This document shows positions 1 to 5,791 of a stretch of DNA of 5,791 nt, piece after piece. Source of the DNA: DIGJ01 sp036658435 (GTDB taxonomy: Bacteria; Bacillota; Clostridia; Lachnospirales; Lachnospiraceae). Position numbers and translations under genes: made by a program. The notes under the pieces were generated by a model, which saw only the letters and a list, made by a program, of their open reading frames with translations, did not search any database and had not been told where the DNA came from. Positions within the stretch are counted from its first letter, which is position 1; each line of letters opens with the position of its first letter. Location: assembly GCA_036658435.1 (NCBI GenBank), contig JAVXEO010000092.1:1-5791 (forward strand). The letters are read 5' to 3'.

Positions 1-1
1 T

Positions 2-469
2 GAAAAAGATAGAAGCAGCCGCATTTCCTATATGGGGCATGACCCACAACTTCTTTCTGATACCATTTATGAAAATATTACGTTGGGTGAAGTGGGATAC
101 CCTCATGAAGACGTTCAGGAAATGATAAAAATGGTATGCTTTGAAAAAGATTTGGAAACCATGGAAGATGGAATGGATACACGGGTTGGAAATGGGGGTG
201 CAAGTTTAAGCGGTGGGCAGCAGGCAAGAATTGCACTGGCAAGAACGTTGTATCATAGAAAGAAAATTCTTATTTTAGATGACCCATTTTCCGCGATTGA
301 TGAAAAAACACAACAACAGATTTTGAAAAACATAAAGAGGATATGTAAAGACAGTATCGTTATTTTAATTTCCCACCGTTTGGAAATTTTCCCACAGTTT
401 GATAAGGTACTTCTTATGAAAGCGGATGGAACTTCCATTTGTAAAAATGGGTATTCTTATGAAAAATAA
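2..469 (+). CDS. ABC exporter subunit, C-terminal part of ATPase domain (5' partial, degenerate-site subunit)
   Basis: This is the last 155 residues of an ABC ATPase domain; the frame is already open at the window edge, so the membrane domain and Walker A lie upstream. The Q-loop region (ISYMGHDPQLLSDTIYENI, about residues 8-26) carries His13 where Gln is usual. The signature LSGGQ is canonical (residues 69-73). Walker B reads ILILDD, so Asp94 replaces the catalytic Glu. The D-loop SAID follows, and the H-loop His125 is kept (ILISH). Asp at the Walker B +1 position is typical of the degenerate-site partner in heterodimeric exporters of the TM287/288 or BmrCD kind. The next gene starts inside its 3' end and has the complementary features, so the two very likely form one membrane exporter. 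An ATG at position 32 lies inside the conserved Q-loop and is not the true start. The family call is secure; the substrate is unknown. Confidence 0.93.
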   Translation, partial: EKDRSSRISYMGHDPQLLSDTIYENITLGEVGYPHEDVQEMIKMVCFEKDLETMEDGMDTRVGNGGASLSGGQQARIALARTLYHRKKILILDDPFSAIDEKTQQQILKNIKRICKDSIVILISHRLEIFPQFDKVLLMKADGTSICKNGYSYEK

Positions 470-2192
470 AGAAAATAAAGAAAATAAAATAAACAACAAA
501 AATAATAAAAATAACAAGAATAACAAAAATAACAGCGTAAAAGAATGTTTACTCCATGTAATTAGGAAGAACAAGGGACTTTCCGCACTCTTAGGAATCG
601 TGGTACTGGCAGTAGTGGGATGCAGTTTGATTCCACCACAGATTCTTCGAGTAATTGTAGACGTGTATTTGACACAAGATACCAAAAAAGGATTATTGAA
701 AATTGCACTTGTATATTTTGGTGTTCTTGGGTTCATAGGTATATTTGATTTTGTAAAAGAAGGGCTTCTAACTATTTTAGGACAGAAAATAATTAAAAAC
801 ATTCGTATTGAAATGATGAAAAAAGCGGAAAGAATTTCTTCGGAATACTATGCTGCCAATGAATCCGGAATGGTTGTATCCCGATTTACCAATGATGTAG
901 AATCCATTCAGCTATTGTTTACCAATGGAGTTGTAAGTATGGCCATTGATATTTTGAAAATCACCGGGATTTTAATTTCTATTTGGTTTTTCAGCCAAAA
1001 GCTTGGAATAATGGTGGTTCTACTGATACCGCTTATTTATATAATTACCAGAAGCTTTCAAAAGAGAATGTTAAAAGCACAGATGAAAAACAGACAGCTG
1101 ATTGCTAAAGTTAATAATCATATTCCGGAAAGCATTGGAAATATTACGATGATTCAGTCCTTTAGCAAGGAAAAATACATGGAAGAAAGATATAAAACCT
1201 ATTTGCTGGAGAATTTTCATTCCATGGAAAAAGTAAATTTTTATGATTCCATATTTTCCCCCATTATTTTAATGATTCGAGCCTTTTCCATTGCCCTTAT
1301 GGTACTATTATGTTCCGGCGAGACGGCATTTTTTGGCATTTCCATTGGTATGACAGCGGCGGCAATGGAACTTATTTCAAATATATTTTCCCCCATTGAG
1401 AATCTGGGTATGGAACTTCAAAGCATACAGCAGGCGGCAGCAGGTGTAAAACGGGTAAATGAATTTTTTCGGGAAAAAGAAGATAAAAAAAAGTCGACGG
1501 GAATAAAAGGGGAAGAAATACGGGAAAATGGACCAAATCTTATGTTTGATAAAGTGAGTTTTTCTTATCAGCCCCAGCATCCGTTATTAGAGGAGGTTTC
1601 CCTAAGGATAAAGGAAAAGGAAAAAGTAACCTTGACAGGAAGAACCGGTGCAGGAAAGAGTACCCTTTTCAAATTGATTTTAGGCCTTTTGGAGGCGGAT
1701 TGTGGGAAAATTTGTTTTGGAAAGTATGATGTGACACAGATTCCCAATGGAGAGAAAAGAAAATTTTTTGGCTATGTGGAACAGAACTTTCGATTTGTTG
1801 AAGGGGATATTTTAAGGCAAATTACCTTGGGAGACCCATCCATTACCAGGGAACAGGTAGAAAGAGCAATGAAATTTGTAGGACTGCATGAGTATATTGA
1901 AGAGTTTGAAGAACAATATTATACACAGGCAGAGGAGTACTTATTTTCACAGGGACAGAGACAGCTCTTGTCCATTGCCCGTGCAATCGTTATGGATCCG
2001 CCGATTTTACTTCTGGATGAGATTACGGCGAATCTGGATGGGGAGACCGAAAAAAAGATAATAGAGGTACTTTTGTCTGCTAGTGAAGAAAGAATGCTGC
2101 TTTCTATTTCCCACCGAATGTCAGCGGTTTTAAAGGATTGCAGAGTCTTGTCTTTAGAAGATGGTAAATTGATTGAAAAAACGAAAGAATAA
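459..2192 (+). CDS. ABC exporter half-transporter, permease fused to ATPase (consensus-site subunit)
   Basis: This is a 577-residue half-transporter with the usual membrane-then-ATPase order. Hydrophobic segments lie near residues 42-67, 77-105, 155-180, 181-198, 264-285 and 288-310, consistent with six helices of an ABC exporter fold. The ATPase domain has an A-loop Tyr370, Walker A GRTGAGKST (394-402), Q-loop Gln442, signature FSQGQ (496-500) in place of LSGGQ, Walker B ILLLDE (516-521) with the catalytic Glu521, D-loop ANLD and H-loop His552. The variant signature plus intact Glu complements the upstream gene, so this subunit should supply Walker A and B of the active ATP site. The N-terminus is an unusual Asn/Lys-rich tail ahead of the first helix. 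Start choice is uncertain: in-frame ATGs exist at 426, 447 and 459, none with a good ribosome site. I chose 459 because it gives an 11-base overlap with the previous stop, which suits translational coupling. Substrate unknown; multidrug or peptide export are options. Confidence 0.93.
   Translation: MKNKENKENKINNKNNKNNKNNKNNSVKECLLHVIRKNKGLSALLGIVVLAVVGCSLIPPQILRVIVDVYLTQDTKKGLLKIALVYFGVLGFIGIFDFVKEGLLTILGQKIIKNIRIEMMKKAERISSEYYAANESGMVVSRFTNDVESIQLLFTNGVVSMAIDILKITGILISIWFFSQKLGIMVVLLIPLIYIITRSFQKRMLKAQMKNRQLIAKVNNHIPESIGNITMIQSFSKEKYMEERYKTYLLENFHSMEKVNFYDSIFSPIILMIRAFSIALMVLLCSGETAFFGISIGMTAAAMELISNIFSPIENLGMELQSIQQAAAGVKRVNEFFREKEDKKKSTGIKGEEIRENGPNLMFDKVSFSYQPQHPLLEEVSLRIKEKEKVTLTGRTGAGKSTLFKLILGLLEADCGKICFGKYDVTQIPNGEKRKFFGYVEQNFRFVEGDILRQITLGDPSITREQVERAMKFVGLHEYIEEFEEQYYTQAEEYLFSQGQRQLLSIARAIVMDPPILLLDEITANLDGETEKKIIEVLLSASEERMLLSISHRMSAVLKDCRVLSLEDGKLIEKTKE
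465..533 (+). repeat. A-rich short tandem repeat coding Asn/Lys/Glu
   Basis: Two related nine-base codon triplets are repeated in frame at the start of the second ABC gene. First come two copies of AAT AAA GAA (Asn-Lys-Glu) plus a diverged third. Then from 492 come four copies of an Asn-Asn-Lys unit and a final Asn-Asn. The tract is almost pure A with scattered T, C and G. Because the unit is nine bases long, gain or loss of copies would lengthen or shorten the cytoplasmic tail without breaking the frame. Third-position variation between copies (AAT/AAC, AAA/AAG) shows that the array is not freshly expanded. It also contains the stop codon of the upstream gene at 467-469. Confidence 0.8.
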
Positions 2193-2197
2193 AGGAG
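2193..2197 (+). promoter_or_regulatory. Ribosome binding site for the four-cysteine protein
   Basis: AGGAG sits directly after the TAA of the ABC gene, six bases before the ATG at 2204. It is a strong Shine-Dalgarno match and fixes the start of the downstream gene. By contrast, the preceding ABC gene has no such site, which suggests that gene depends on coupling. Confidence 0.8.
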
Positions 2198-2203
2198 ATT
2201 TTT

Positions 2204-2674
2204 ATGGAAACAGGAAGCAGAGAAATAAAAGCAAAAGAATTATTTCATGAAGGGTATAATTGCGCTCAAGCGGTATTTTTGGCATTTTCAGATTTATATG
2301 ATATTGATGAGGAAACAGCAATTAAGTTAAGCTCCTCTTTTGGAGGGGGAATGGGCCGGCTTCGGGAGGTCTGCGGTGCAGTAAGCGGTATGTTTATGGT
2401 GGCAGGAACGCTTTATGGTTATAGTGATCCAAAGGCATCCACGGAAAAGCAGGAACATTATAAACGAATTCAGGAATTGGCAAAAAAATTTCAGGAAGAA
2501 AATGGTTCGATTGTATGCCGAGAGCTGTTAGGTCTTGGAAAGGGAGCCGATGCACCGAAACCAGAAGAGAGAACAGAGGCATACTATAAGAAAAGACCCT
2601 GTGGAGAACTGGTGGGAATGGCAGCTTCTATTTTGGAGAACTATATTCATTCAATGGAAAATGCGGAGGATTGA
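2204..2674 (+). CDS. C_GCAxxG_C_C family protein (putative redox-active four-cysteine protein)
   Basis: This 156-residue soluble protein carries the hallmarks of the C_GCAxxG_C_C family (TIGR01909 / PF09719 as I recall them): exactly four cysteines, at residues 20 (YNCAQ), 57, 105 and 133, and a CGAVSG motif at 57-62 matching the family's CGAxxG. A glycine-rich SFGGGMG stretch (about 45-51) precedes the motif, and the end has the typical RPCGELV segment. No signal peptide or membrane segment is visible. The family is predicted to be redox-active from its invariant cysteines, but I know of no established reaction, and its members are described as often lying near transporter genes. Here it starts 11 bases after the ABC exporter gene with its own strong ribosome site, so the three genes are almost certainly one transcript. 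A link to the transporter's function is inference. Length fits the family, and nothing appears truncated. Confidence 0.9.
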   Translation: METGSREIKAKELFHEGYNCAQAVFLAFSDLYDIDEETAIKLSSSFGGGMGRLREVCGAVSGMFMVAGTLYGYSDPKASTEKQEHYKRIQELAKKFQEENGSIVCRELLGLGKGADAPKPEERTEAYYKKRPCGELVGMAASILENYIHSMENAED

Positions 2675-2761
2675 GAATAAATATCCGGTCAAAGAAGTTT
2701 TCTTTTCCCACTATTTGTGGTATTATCTTTAGAAGACGGATTAATAAAATATGAGAAGATT

Positions 2762-2766
2762 AGGAG
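2762..2766 (+). promoter_or_regulatory. Probable ribosome binding site for the YhaM-like gene
   Basis: AGGAG lies 13 bases before the ATG at 2780. The spacing is longer than ideal, but the alternative in-frame GTG at 2717 has no purine-rich site before it. Together with the family's usual protein length, this favours the ATG start. Confidence 0.5.
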
Positions 2767-2779
2767 CAAAACTACAATT

Positions 2780-3721
2780 ATGAAATATATTAATGAGTTA
2801 CACGAAGGCGAAATGTTAACCGAGATTTATTTTTGCAAGGTAAAGAACATATTAAAGACAAAAATGGGAAAGAGTTATTATTCTCTTTTATTACAGGACA
2901 AGACAGGAACTTTGGATGCTAAGATTTGGGAATTATCCAATGGAATTGAAAACTTTGATCAAATGGATTATATTTCCATTCAAGGACAGGTTACCAGTTT
3001 TCAAGGAGCACTCCAACTGAATGTTAACCGTGTTCGTAAATGCCAGGAAGGGGAATACGACCCTAAGGATTATATGCCTGTTTCAAAAAAAGAGATTAAG
3101 GTAATGTACCAGGAGTTACTGGAATTAATTGAAACAGTAAAAGAGCCACATTTAAAGAAATTATTAGAATCCTTTTTTGTAGAGGACAAATCCTTTATAA
3201 AAATATTTAAAGACCATTCTGCAGCAAAAAGTGTGCACCACGGATTTATTGGAGGACTACTGGAACATACTCTGGGCGTTACAAAAATGTGTGAATATAT
3301 GGCAACAGCCTATCCTATTTTAAATCGGGATCTTTTGATAACGGCAGCTATTTTTCATGACATTGGTAAGACAGATGAAATTTCTGAATTTCCATTAAAC
3401 GATTACACCGATGATGGACAACTTCTTGGACATATTTATATGGGAGCTGAAATGCTGGGAAGCAGAATACGTACGATTCCGGGATTCCCAATAAAGCTTG
3501 CCAGTGAGTTAAAGCATTGTATTTTAGCACATCATGGAGAACTAGAATACGGTTCACCAAAGAAACCGGCCATAGTAGAGGCGATTGCACTTAATTTTGC
3601 AGATAATGCAGATGCTAAGATTCAGACAATGACGGAAATTTTAGAAGGTGCAGGAGATAATACCGACTGGCTTGGATATAACCGGTTATTTGAATCCAAC
3701 CTTCGGGCAACTTCCAAGTAA
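2780..3721 (+). CDS. yhaM: YhaM-family 3'-5' exoribonuclease (OB fold plus HD domain)
   Basis: The protein resembles YhaM of Bacillus, a cytoplasmic 3'-5' exoribonuclease that trims single-stranded RNA ends. An N-terminal OB-fold nucleic-acid-binding domain spans about residues 14-87 (YYSLLLQDKTGTLDAKIW, then ISIQGQVTSFQGALQL). The HD phosphohydrolase domain follows at about 150-290, with metal-binding motifs LEHT (His163), FHDIGK (His193-Asp194), AHHG (His251-His252) and ADNADAK (275-280). From the ATG at 2780 the length is 313 residues, matching the 314 of B. subtilis YhaM. A GTG at 2717 would add 21 residues that look unrelated to the fold and has no ribosome site. The gene lies 105 bases after the four-cysteine gene and 24 bases before the rRNA methyltransferase start, so it is probably co-transcribed with the latter. 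The family call is firm; enzyme activity is by homology. Confidence 0.9.
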   Translation: MKYINELHEGEMLTEIYFCKVKNILKTKMGKSYYSLLLQDKTGTLDAKIWELSNGIENFDQMDYISIQGQVTSFQGALQLNVNRVRKCQEGEYDPKDYMPVSKKEIKVMYQELLELIETVKEPHLKKLLESFFVEDKSFIKIFKDHSAAKSVHHGFIGGLLEHTLGVTKMCEYMATAYPILNRDLLITAAIFHDIGKTDEISEFPLNDYTDDGQLLGHIYMGAEMLGSRIRTIPGFPIKLASELKHCILAHHGELEYGSPKKPAIVEAIALNFADNADAKIQTMTEILEGAGDNTDWLGYNRLFESNLRATSK

Positions 3722-3732
3722 GAATGAGAAAT

Positions 3733-3738
3733 AAGGAG
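3733..3738 (+). promoter_or_regulatory. Ribosome binding site that decides the rlmD start
   Basis: AAGGAG ends one base before an ATG at 3740 and seven bases before a second in-frame ATG at 3746. Seven bases is a normal Shine-Dalgarno spacing and one base is not, so translation should begin at 3746. Confidence 0.75.
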
Positions 3739-3745
3739 CATGGGA

Positions 3746-5125
3746 ATGAAAAAAAATGATGAATTTACCGTTCTTATAGAAGACATCACATCCGATGGAG
3801 AGGGCATAGGCCGAGTGGACGGCTTTGCCCTCTTTGTTAAAGACACCATTATGGGGGATGTAGCAAAAGTTAAAGTCATGAAAACAAAGAAAACCTATGG
3901 TTTTGCTTGTTTAGTAGAAATAATAGAGCCATCGCCTTATCGCGTGGAACCAAGGTGCGAGCTGGCAAAAAAATGTGGCGGCTGCCAAATTCAGCATTGC
4001 TCTTATGAAAAACAGCTGGAATATAAGGAGAACAAAGTTTTAAATTGCCTGCTTCGAATTGGAAAGTTAAAAGACGTACCCATGGAGCCTATTATGGGAA
4101 TGGAAGAGCCTTATTATTACCGCAATAAAGCTCAATTTCCTGTTGGCAGGGATAAGGACGGCAAAGTTGTTATTGGATTTTATGCAGGGCGCACGCACAC
4201 GATTATGGATACGTCCCATTGTTATATTCAAGGGCCTGTGAATGAGACGCTGATAAAGGTTATTCGTGACTTTATGGAAGAAAAGAATATAGAACCCTAT
4301 CAGGAGGAAACCCATACCGGACTGGTGCGCCATATTGTTACCCGCATTGGTTTTAAAACAGGGGAGATTATGGTATGCCTTGTTTTAAATGGAAGAAAGT
4401 TACCTTATGCAGAAAATCTGGTTGAAAGCCTGACCCGCATTCCGGGAATGACCAGTATTACTCTAAATGTAAATACAGAAAAGACCAATGCGATTTTGGG
4501 TAGGGAAATTATTCCTCTTTGGGGACAGGCATATATTACGGATTATATAGGTGATATAAAGTACCAAATTTCACCTCTTTCCTTTTATCAGGTGAATCCC
4601 AAACAAACGGAAAAATTATATGAAACGGCATTGGAATATGCGGACTTGCACGGAGAAGAAACCGTCTGGGATATTTATTGTGGTATTGGCACCATTTCCT
4701 TATTTCTAGCACAGAAAGCAAAGCAGGTATATGGTGTGGAGATTGTACCGGAAGCCATTTGTGATGCAAAGAAAAATGCAGAGATTAACCATATTACAAA
4801 TGCCACATTTTTTACCGGAGCGGCGGAAGAGGTACTTCCAAAGAAATATGCGGAAAGCAAGGGTGCCATGGGTGCCCATGTTATTGTGGTAGATCCACCC
4901 CGCAAAGGCTGTGAAGAAATATTGCTGGAAACGATTGTAAAGATGAAACCAGAACGTGTGGTGTATATAAGCTGCGATCCGGCAACCCTGGCAAGGGATG
5001 TCTGCTACATGGAAGCCCATGGATATAAGGTGAAACGCGTACGGGCCTGTGATATGTTTGGACAGTCCGTTCATGTAGAAGCGGTTGTACTGATGACGTA
5101 TTGTGGTGATAAGCCTGAAAAGTAG
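3746..5125 (+). CDS. rlmD: 23S rRNA (uracil-C5)-methyltransferase, RlmD/RumA type
   Basis: This 459-residue SAM-dependent enzyme should methylate C5 of a uracil in 23S rRNA, at U1939 in RlmD; the Bacillus relative RlmCD (YefA) also modifies U747, so the exact site is open. An N-terminal TRAM RNA-binding domain covers about residues 1-60. Four cysteines for a [4Fe-4S] cluster follow at 71, 77, 80 (CGGCQ) and 159, with the same spacing as the first three in E. coli RumA. The Rossmann methyltransferase domain has the SAM motif DIYCGIG (309-315), DPPRKG (383-388) and SCDPATLARD (409-418), with nucleophile Cys410. The general base candidate Glu445 lies in HVEAVV, 35 residues on, the same distance as in RumA. 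All key residues are present. The start at 3746 is preferred over 3740 on ribosome-site spacing. It follows the yhaM-like gene by 24 bases, and a terminator lies right after its stop. Confidence 0.93.
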   Translation: MKKNDEFTVLIEDITSDGEGIGRVDGFALFVKDTIMGDVAKVKVMKTKKTYGFACLVEIIEPSPYRVEPRCELAKKCGGCQIQHCSYEKQLEYKENKVLNCLLRIGKLKDVPMEPIMGMEEPYYYRNKAQFPVGRDKDGKVVIGFYAGRTHTIMDTSHCYIQGPVNETLIKVIRDFMEEKNIEPYQEETHTGLVRHIVTRIGFKTGEIMVCLVLNGRKLPYAENLVESLTRIPGMTSITLNVNTEKTNAILGREIIPLWGQAYITDYIGDIKYQISPLSFYQVNPKQTEKLYETALEYADLHGEETVWDIYCGIGTISLFLAQKAKQVYGVEIVPEAICDAKKNAEINHITNATFFTGAAEEVLPKKYAESKGAMGAHVIVVDPPRKGCEEILLETIVKMKPERVVYISCDPATLARDVCYMEAHGYKVKRVRACDMFGQSVHVEAVVLMTYCGDKPEK

Positions 5126-5127
5126 GC

Positions 5128-5169
5128 AAATGGGCAGTGGGTAATTATAAAATCCACTGCCTATTTTTT
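5128..5169 (+). terminator. Rho-independent terminator after rlmD
   Basis: A perfect 8-bp GC-rich stem, GGCAGTGG (5133-5140) with CCACTGCC (5154-5161), encloses a 13-base loop and is followed by TATTTTTT. Pairing extends outward through a G-U pair and A-T pairs to about 5128 and 5166. It begins three bases after the rlmD stop, so it should end the yhaM-rlmD transcript. Because a GTG inside the left arm opens the following reading frame, that GTG is not a credible start codon. Confidence 0.92.
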
Positions 5170-5211
5170 ATCCCAAACAATTTCAGTAATCCCGTCATAA
5201 ATTCCACAGAT

Positions 5212-5484
5212 ATGGTTCTAAGCCGTATGAAGTTTTTCGATTTAGTAGGTTTCTTTACAAGCGAAAAAGGTTTTCAAAGAGGATGTCATCGAATAATAAA
5301 AATTATTGATTTGTATAACAAAGGTAAGCTTGATTTGCTTATCTGTAAATCTAAAAGCGATTTGGATAGATATGAAAATACTATCGACAGTATTGAACAA
5401 TCGATTTTAAAAAGTGATATTCCTACTTATTGTGTTAAAGAATGTATTTTAATTAAAAATGGCAATATTATTTCCCTGTCCTAG
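5212..5484 (+). pseudogene. Possible decayed serine-recombinase catalytic-domain fragment
   Basis: I do not recognise this open frame with certainty. From its first ATG at 5212 it would encode 90 residues. The middle resembles the catalytic domain of serine recombinases: EKGFQRGCHRIIKII, then GKLDLLICKSKSDLDRYENT, then a segment ending in VKECI, echoing the family's pattern of REGFxRM, GKIDLIITKSISRFARNT and FEKENI. If so, the N-terminal strand with the nucleophilic serine is absent, the first arginine of the SRxxRN motif is Asp, and the protein stops before any DNA-binding domain. Neither ATG (5212 or 5227) has a ribosome site, and the frame upstream only runs back through the rlmD terminator. 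This fits a non-functional remnant. It could instead be an unrelated small gene or chance open frame. Base composition is more AT-rich than in rlmD, consistent with acquired DNA. Confidence 0.4.
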
Positions 5485-5528
5485 CTAAAAAAATATCCGC
5501 ACTAGTTAACCTACAAATGAATATAATG

Positions 5529-5557
5529 TTGATAATTGGGTTAATATATGATACAAT
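5529..5557 (+). promoter_or_regulatory. SigA-type promoter with extended -10
   Basis: TTGATA (5529-5534) and TACAAT (5552-5557) are each one base from the consensus and separated by 17 bases. A TG at 5549-5550, one base before the -10 box, makes it an extended -10 promoter. Transcription should start near 5563-5566, giving a short leader of about 20 bases before the ATG at 5587. Six-base inverted arms ATATGA (5546-5551) and TCATAT (5560-5565) flank the -10 box and could be an operator, though such short AT-rich arms can arise by chance. Confidence 0.75.
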
Positions 5558-5574
5558 TCTCATATTAGATAGTG

Positions 5575-5580
5575 AGGTGA
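5575..5580 (+). promoter_or_regulatory. Ribosome binding site for the last gene
   Basis: AGGTGA, part of a longer GAGGTGAT match to the anti-Shine-Dalgarno sequence, ends six bases before the ATG at 5587. It supports the truncated last frame as a real, well-translated gene. Confidence 0.7.
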
Positions 5581-5586
5581 TAAGGA

Positions 5587-5791
5587 ATGTCAGCTATTAT
5601 TATAAATGAATACCAAGAGCTTCTGCGCCAGAAAAATGAAATAGAGCAAACACTTCCTTCCCTTCCTGCGGGGTATATTTCTACGAAAACTATCAAAGAA
5701 AAACAATATTACTATCTGCAAAATAGAGTAGATGGAAAAATAACAAGCAAGTATCTAAAAGAAAATGAAGTTGATATTATAAAAGAACAAG
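5587..5791 (+). CDS. Hypothetical protein, 3' partial (Gln/Lys-rich, YYYLQ motif)
   Basis: The frame opens at 5587 and runs off the window after 68 codons. It starts with MSAIIINEYQELLRQKNEIE, likely a short charged helix, followed by TLPSLPAGYISTKTIKEKQ, then a YYYLQNRVDGKITSKYLKENE segment that reads as a small beta-hairpin-like module. I recall similar short helix-plus-YYYLQ modules in small proteins of Firmicutes accessory regions, some next to toxin-antitoxin genes, but I cannot name a family or function with confidence. The promoter and ribosome site just upstream are both strong, so it is transcribed independently of rlmD. No membrane segment or signal peptide is seen in the visible part. 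Its neighbour is the recombinase-like remnant, which suggests an acquired region. The C-terminal part and any partner gene lie outside the window. Confidence 0.75.
   Translation, partial: MSAIIINEYQELLRQKNEIEQTLPSLPAGYISTKTIKEKQYYYLQNRVDGKITSKYLKENEVDIIKEQ

Noticed and set aside
365..802. Long minus-strand open frame rich in Leu and Phe opposite the Asn/Lys repeat.
   Set aside because: It is the antisense reading of the A-rich repeat and the two ABC genes, has low-complexity composition and no ribosome site, and overlaps well-supported genes.
2535..2732. Plus-strand open frame overlapping the end of the four-cysteine gene.
   Set aside because: It is an alternate frame of a well-supported gene, has no ribosome site of its own, and its composition looks like a shifted reading rather than a protein.
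2147..2740. The end of the second ABC gene (VLSLEDGKLIEK) and the frame opening at 2717 (VLSLEDGLIKYEK) look alike, hinting at a duplicated gene end.
   Set aside because: The DNA match is only about 11 exact bases (TCTTTAGAAGA) plus a few more, which is expected by chance in an AT-rich window of this size. The flanking bases do not match.
4861..4880. Near-tandem GGTGCCATG / GGTGCCCAT and the palindrome CATGGG-TG-CCCATG inside rlmD.
   Set aside because: It lies in the coding sequence between conserved motifs, encodes a harmless Gly-Ala-Met/Gly-Ala-His pair, and has no T-run or regulatory context. Best explained as a small local duplication.
4706..5074. Minus-strand open frame of about 120 codons inside rlmD.
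   Set aside because: It is antisense to a conserved enzyme with intact motifs in the plus frame, and its translation shows no recognisable domain.
5137..5211. GTG at 5137 as the start of the frame ending at 5484.
   Set aside because: The GTG lies inside the left arm of the rlmD terminator and has no ribosome site. The residues it would add derive from the hairpin.

Overview
The window reads as a chromosomal segment of a low-GC Firmicute, probably a clostridial or Lachnospiraceae-type gut anaerobe. This rests on AT-rich codon use, strong AGGAG-type ribosome binding sites, close packing of genes on one strand and the gene families present; it is an inference, not a taxonomic match. Every gene I can support is on the + strand.

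Positions 1-2674 hold a transporter block. The 3' end of one ABC half-transporter overlaps a complete second half-transporter, which is followed 11 bases later by a small four-cysteine protein of the C_GCAxxG_C_C family. The two ATPase domains are asymmetric in complementary ways: the first has LSGGQ but Asp in place of the catalytic Glu and His in place of the Q-loop Gln, while the second has the catalytic Glu but a variant FSQGQ signature. That is the pattern of a heterodimeric exporter with one consensus and one degenerate ATP site. The substrate cannot be read from the sequence.

Positions 2780-5125 hold two RNA-metabolism genes in tandem: a YhaM-type 3'-5' exoribonuclease (OB fold plus HD domain) and an RlmD/RumA-type 23S rRNA uracil-5-methyltransferase with an intact iron-sulfur cysteine set. 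A strong hairpin plus T-run terminator directly after the second gene closes this unit. The 105-base gap at 2675-2779 has no clear terminator, so read-through from the transporter block is possible.

Positions 5170-5791 look like the start of an accessory region. A short open frame without a ribosome binding site resembles, at low confidence, a decayed serine-recombinase catalytic domain. A well-formed promoter with an extended -10 box then drives a small gene of unknown function that runs off the window. I found no RNA gene, CRISPR array or complete mobile element. I do not see a clearly new system; the most interesting items are the ABC exporter plus redox-protein unit, the Asn/Lys repeat at the start of the second transporter subunit, and the recombinase-like relic next to the truncated last gene.
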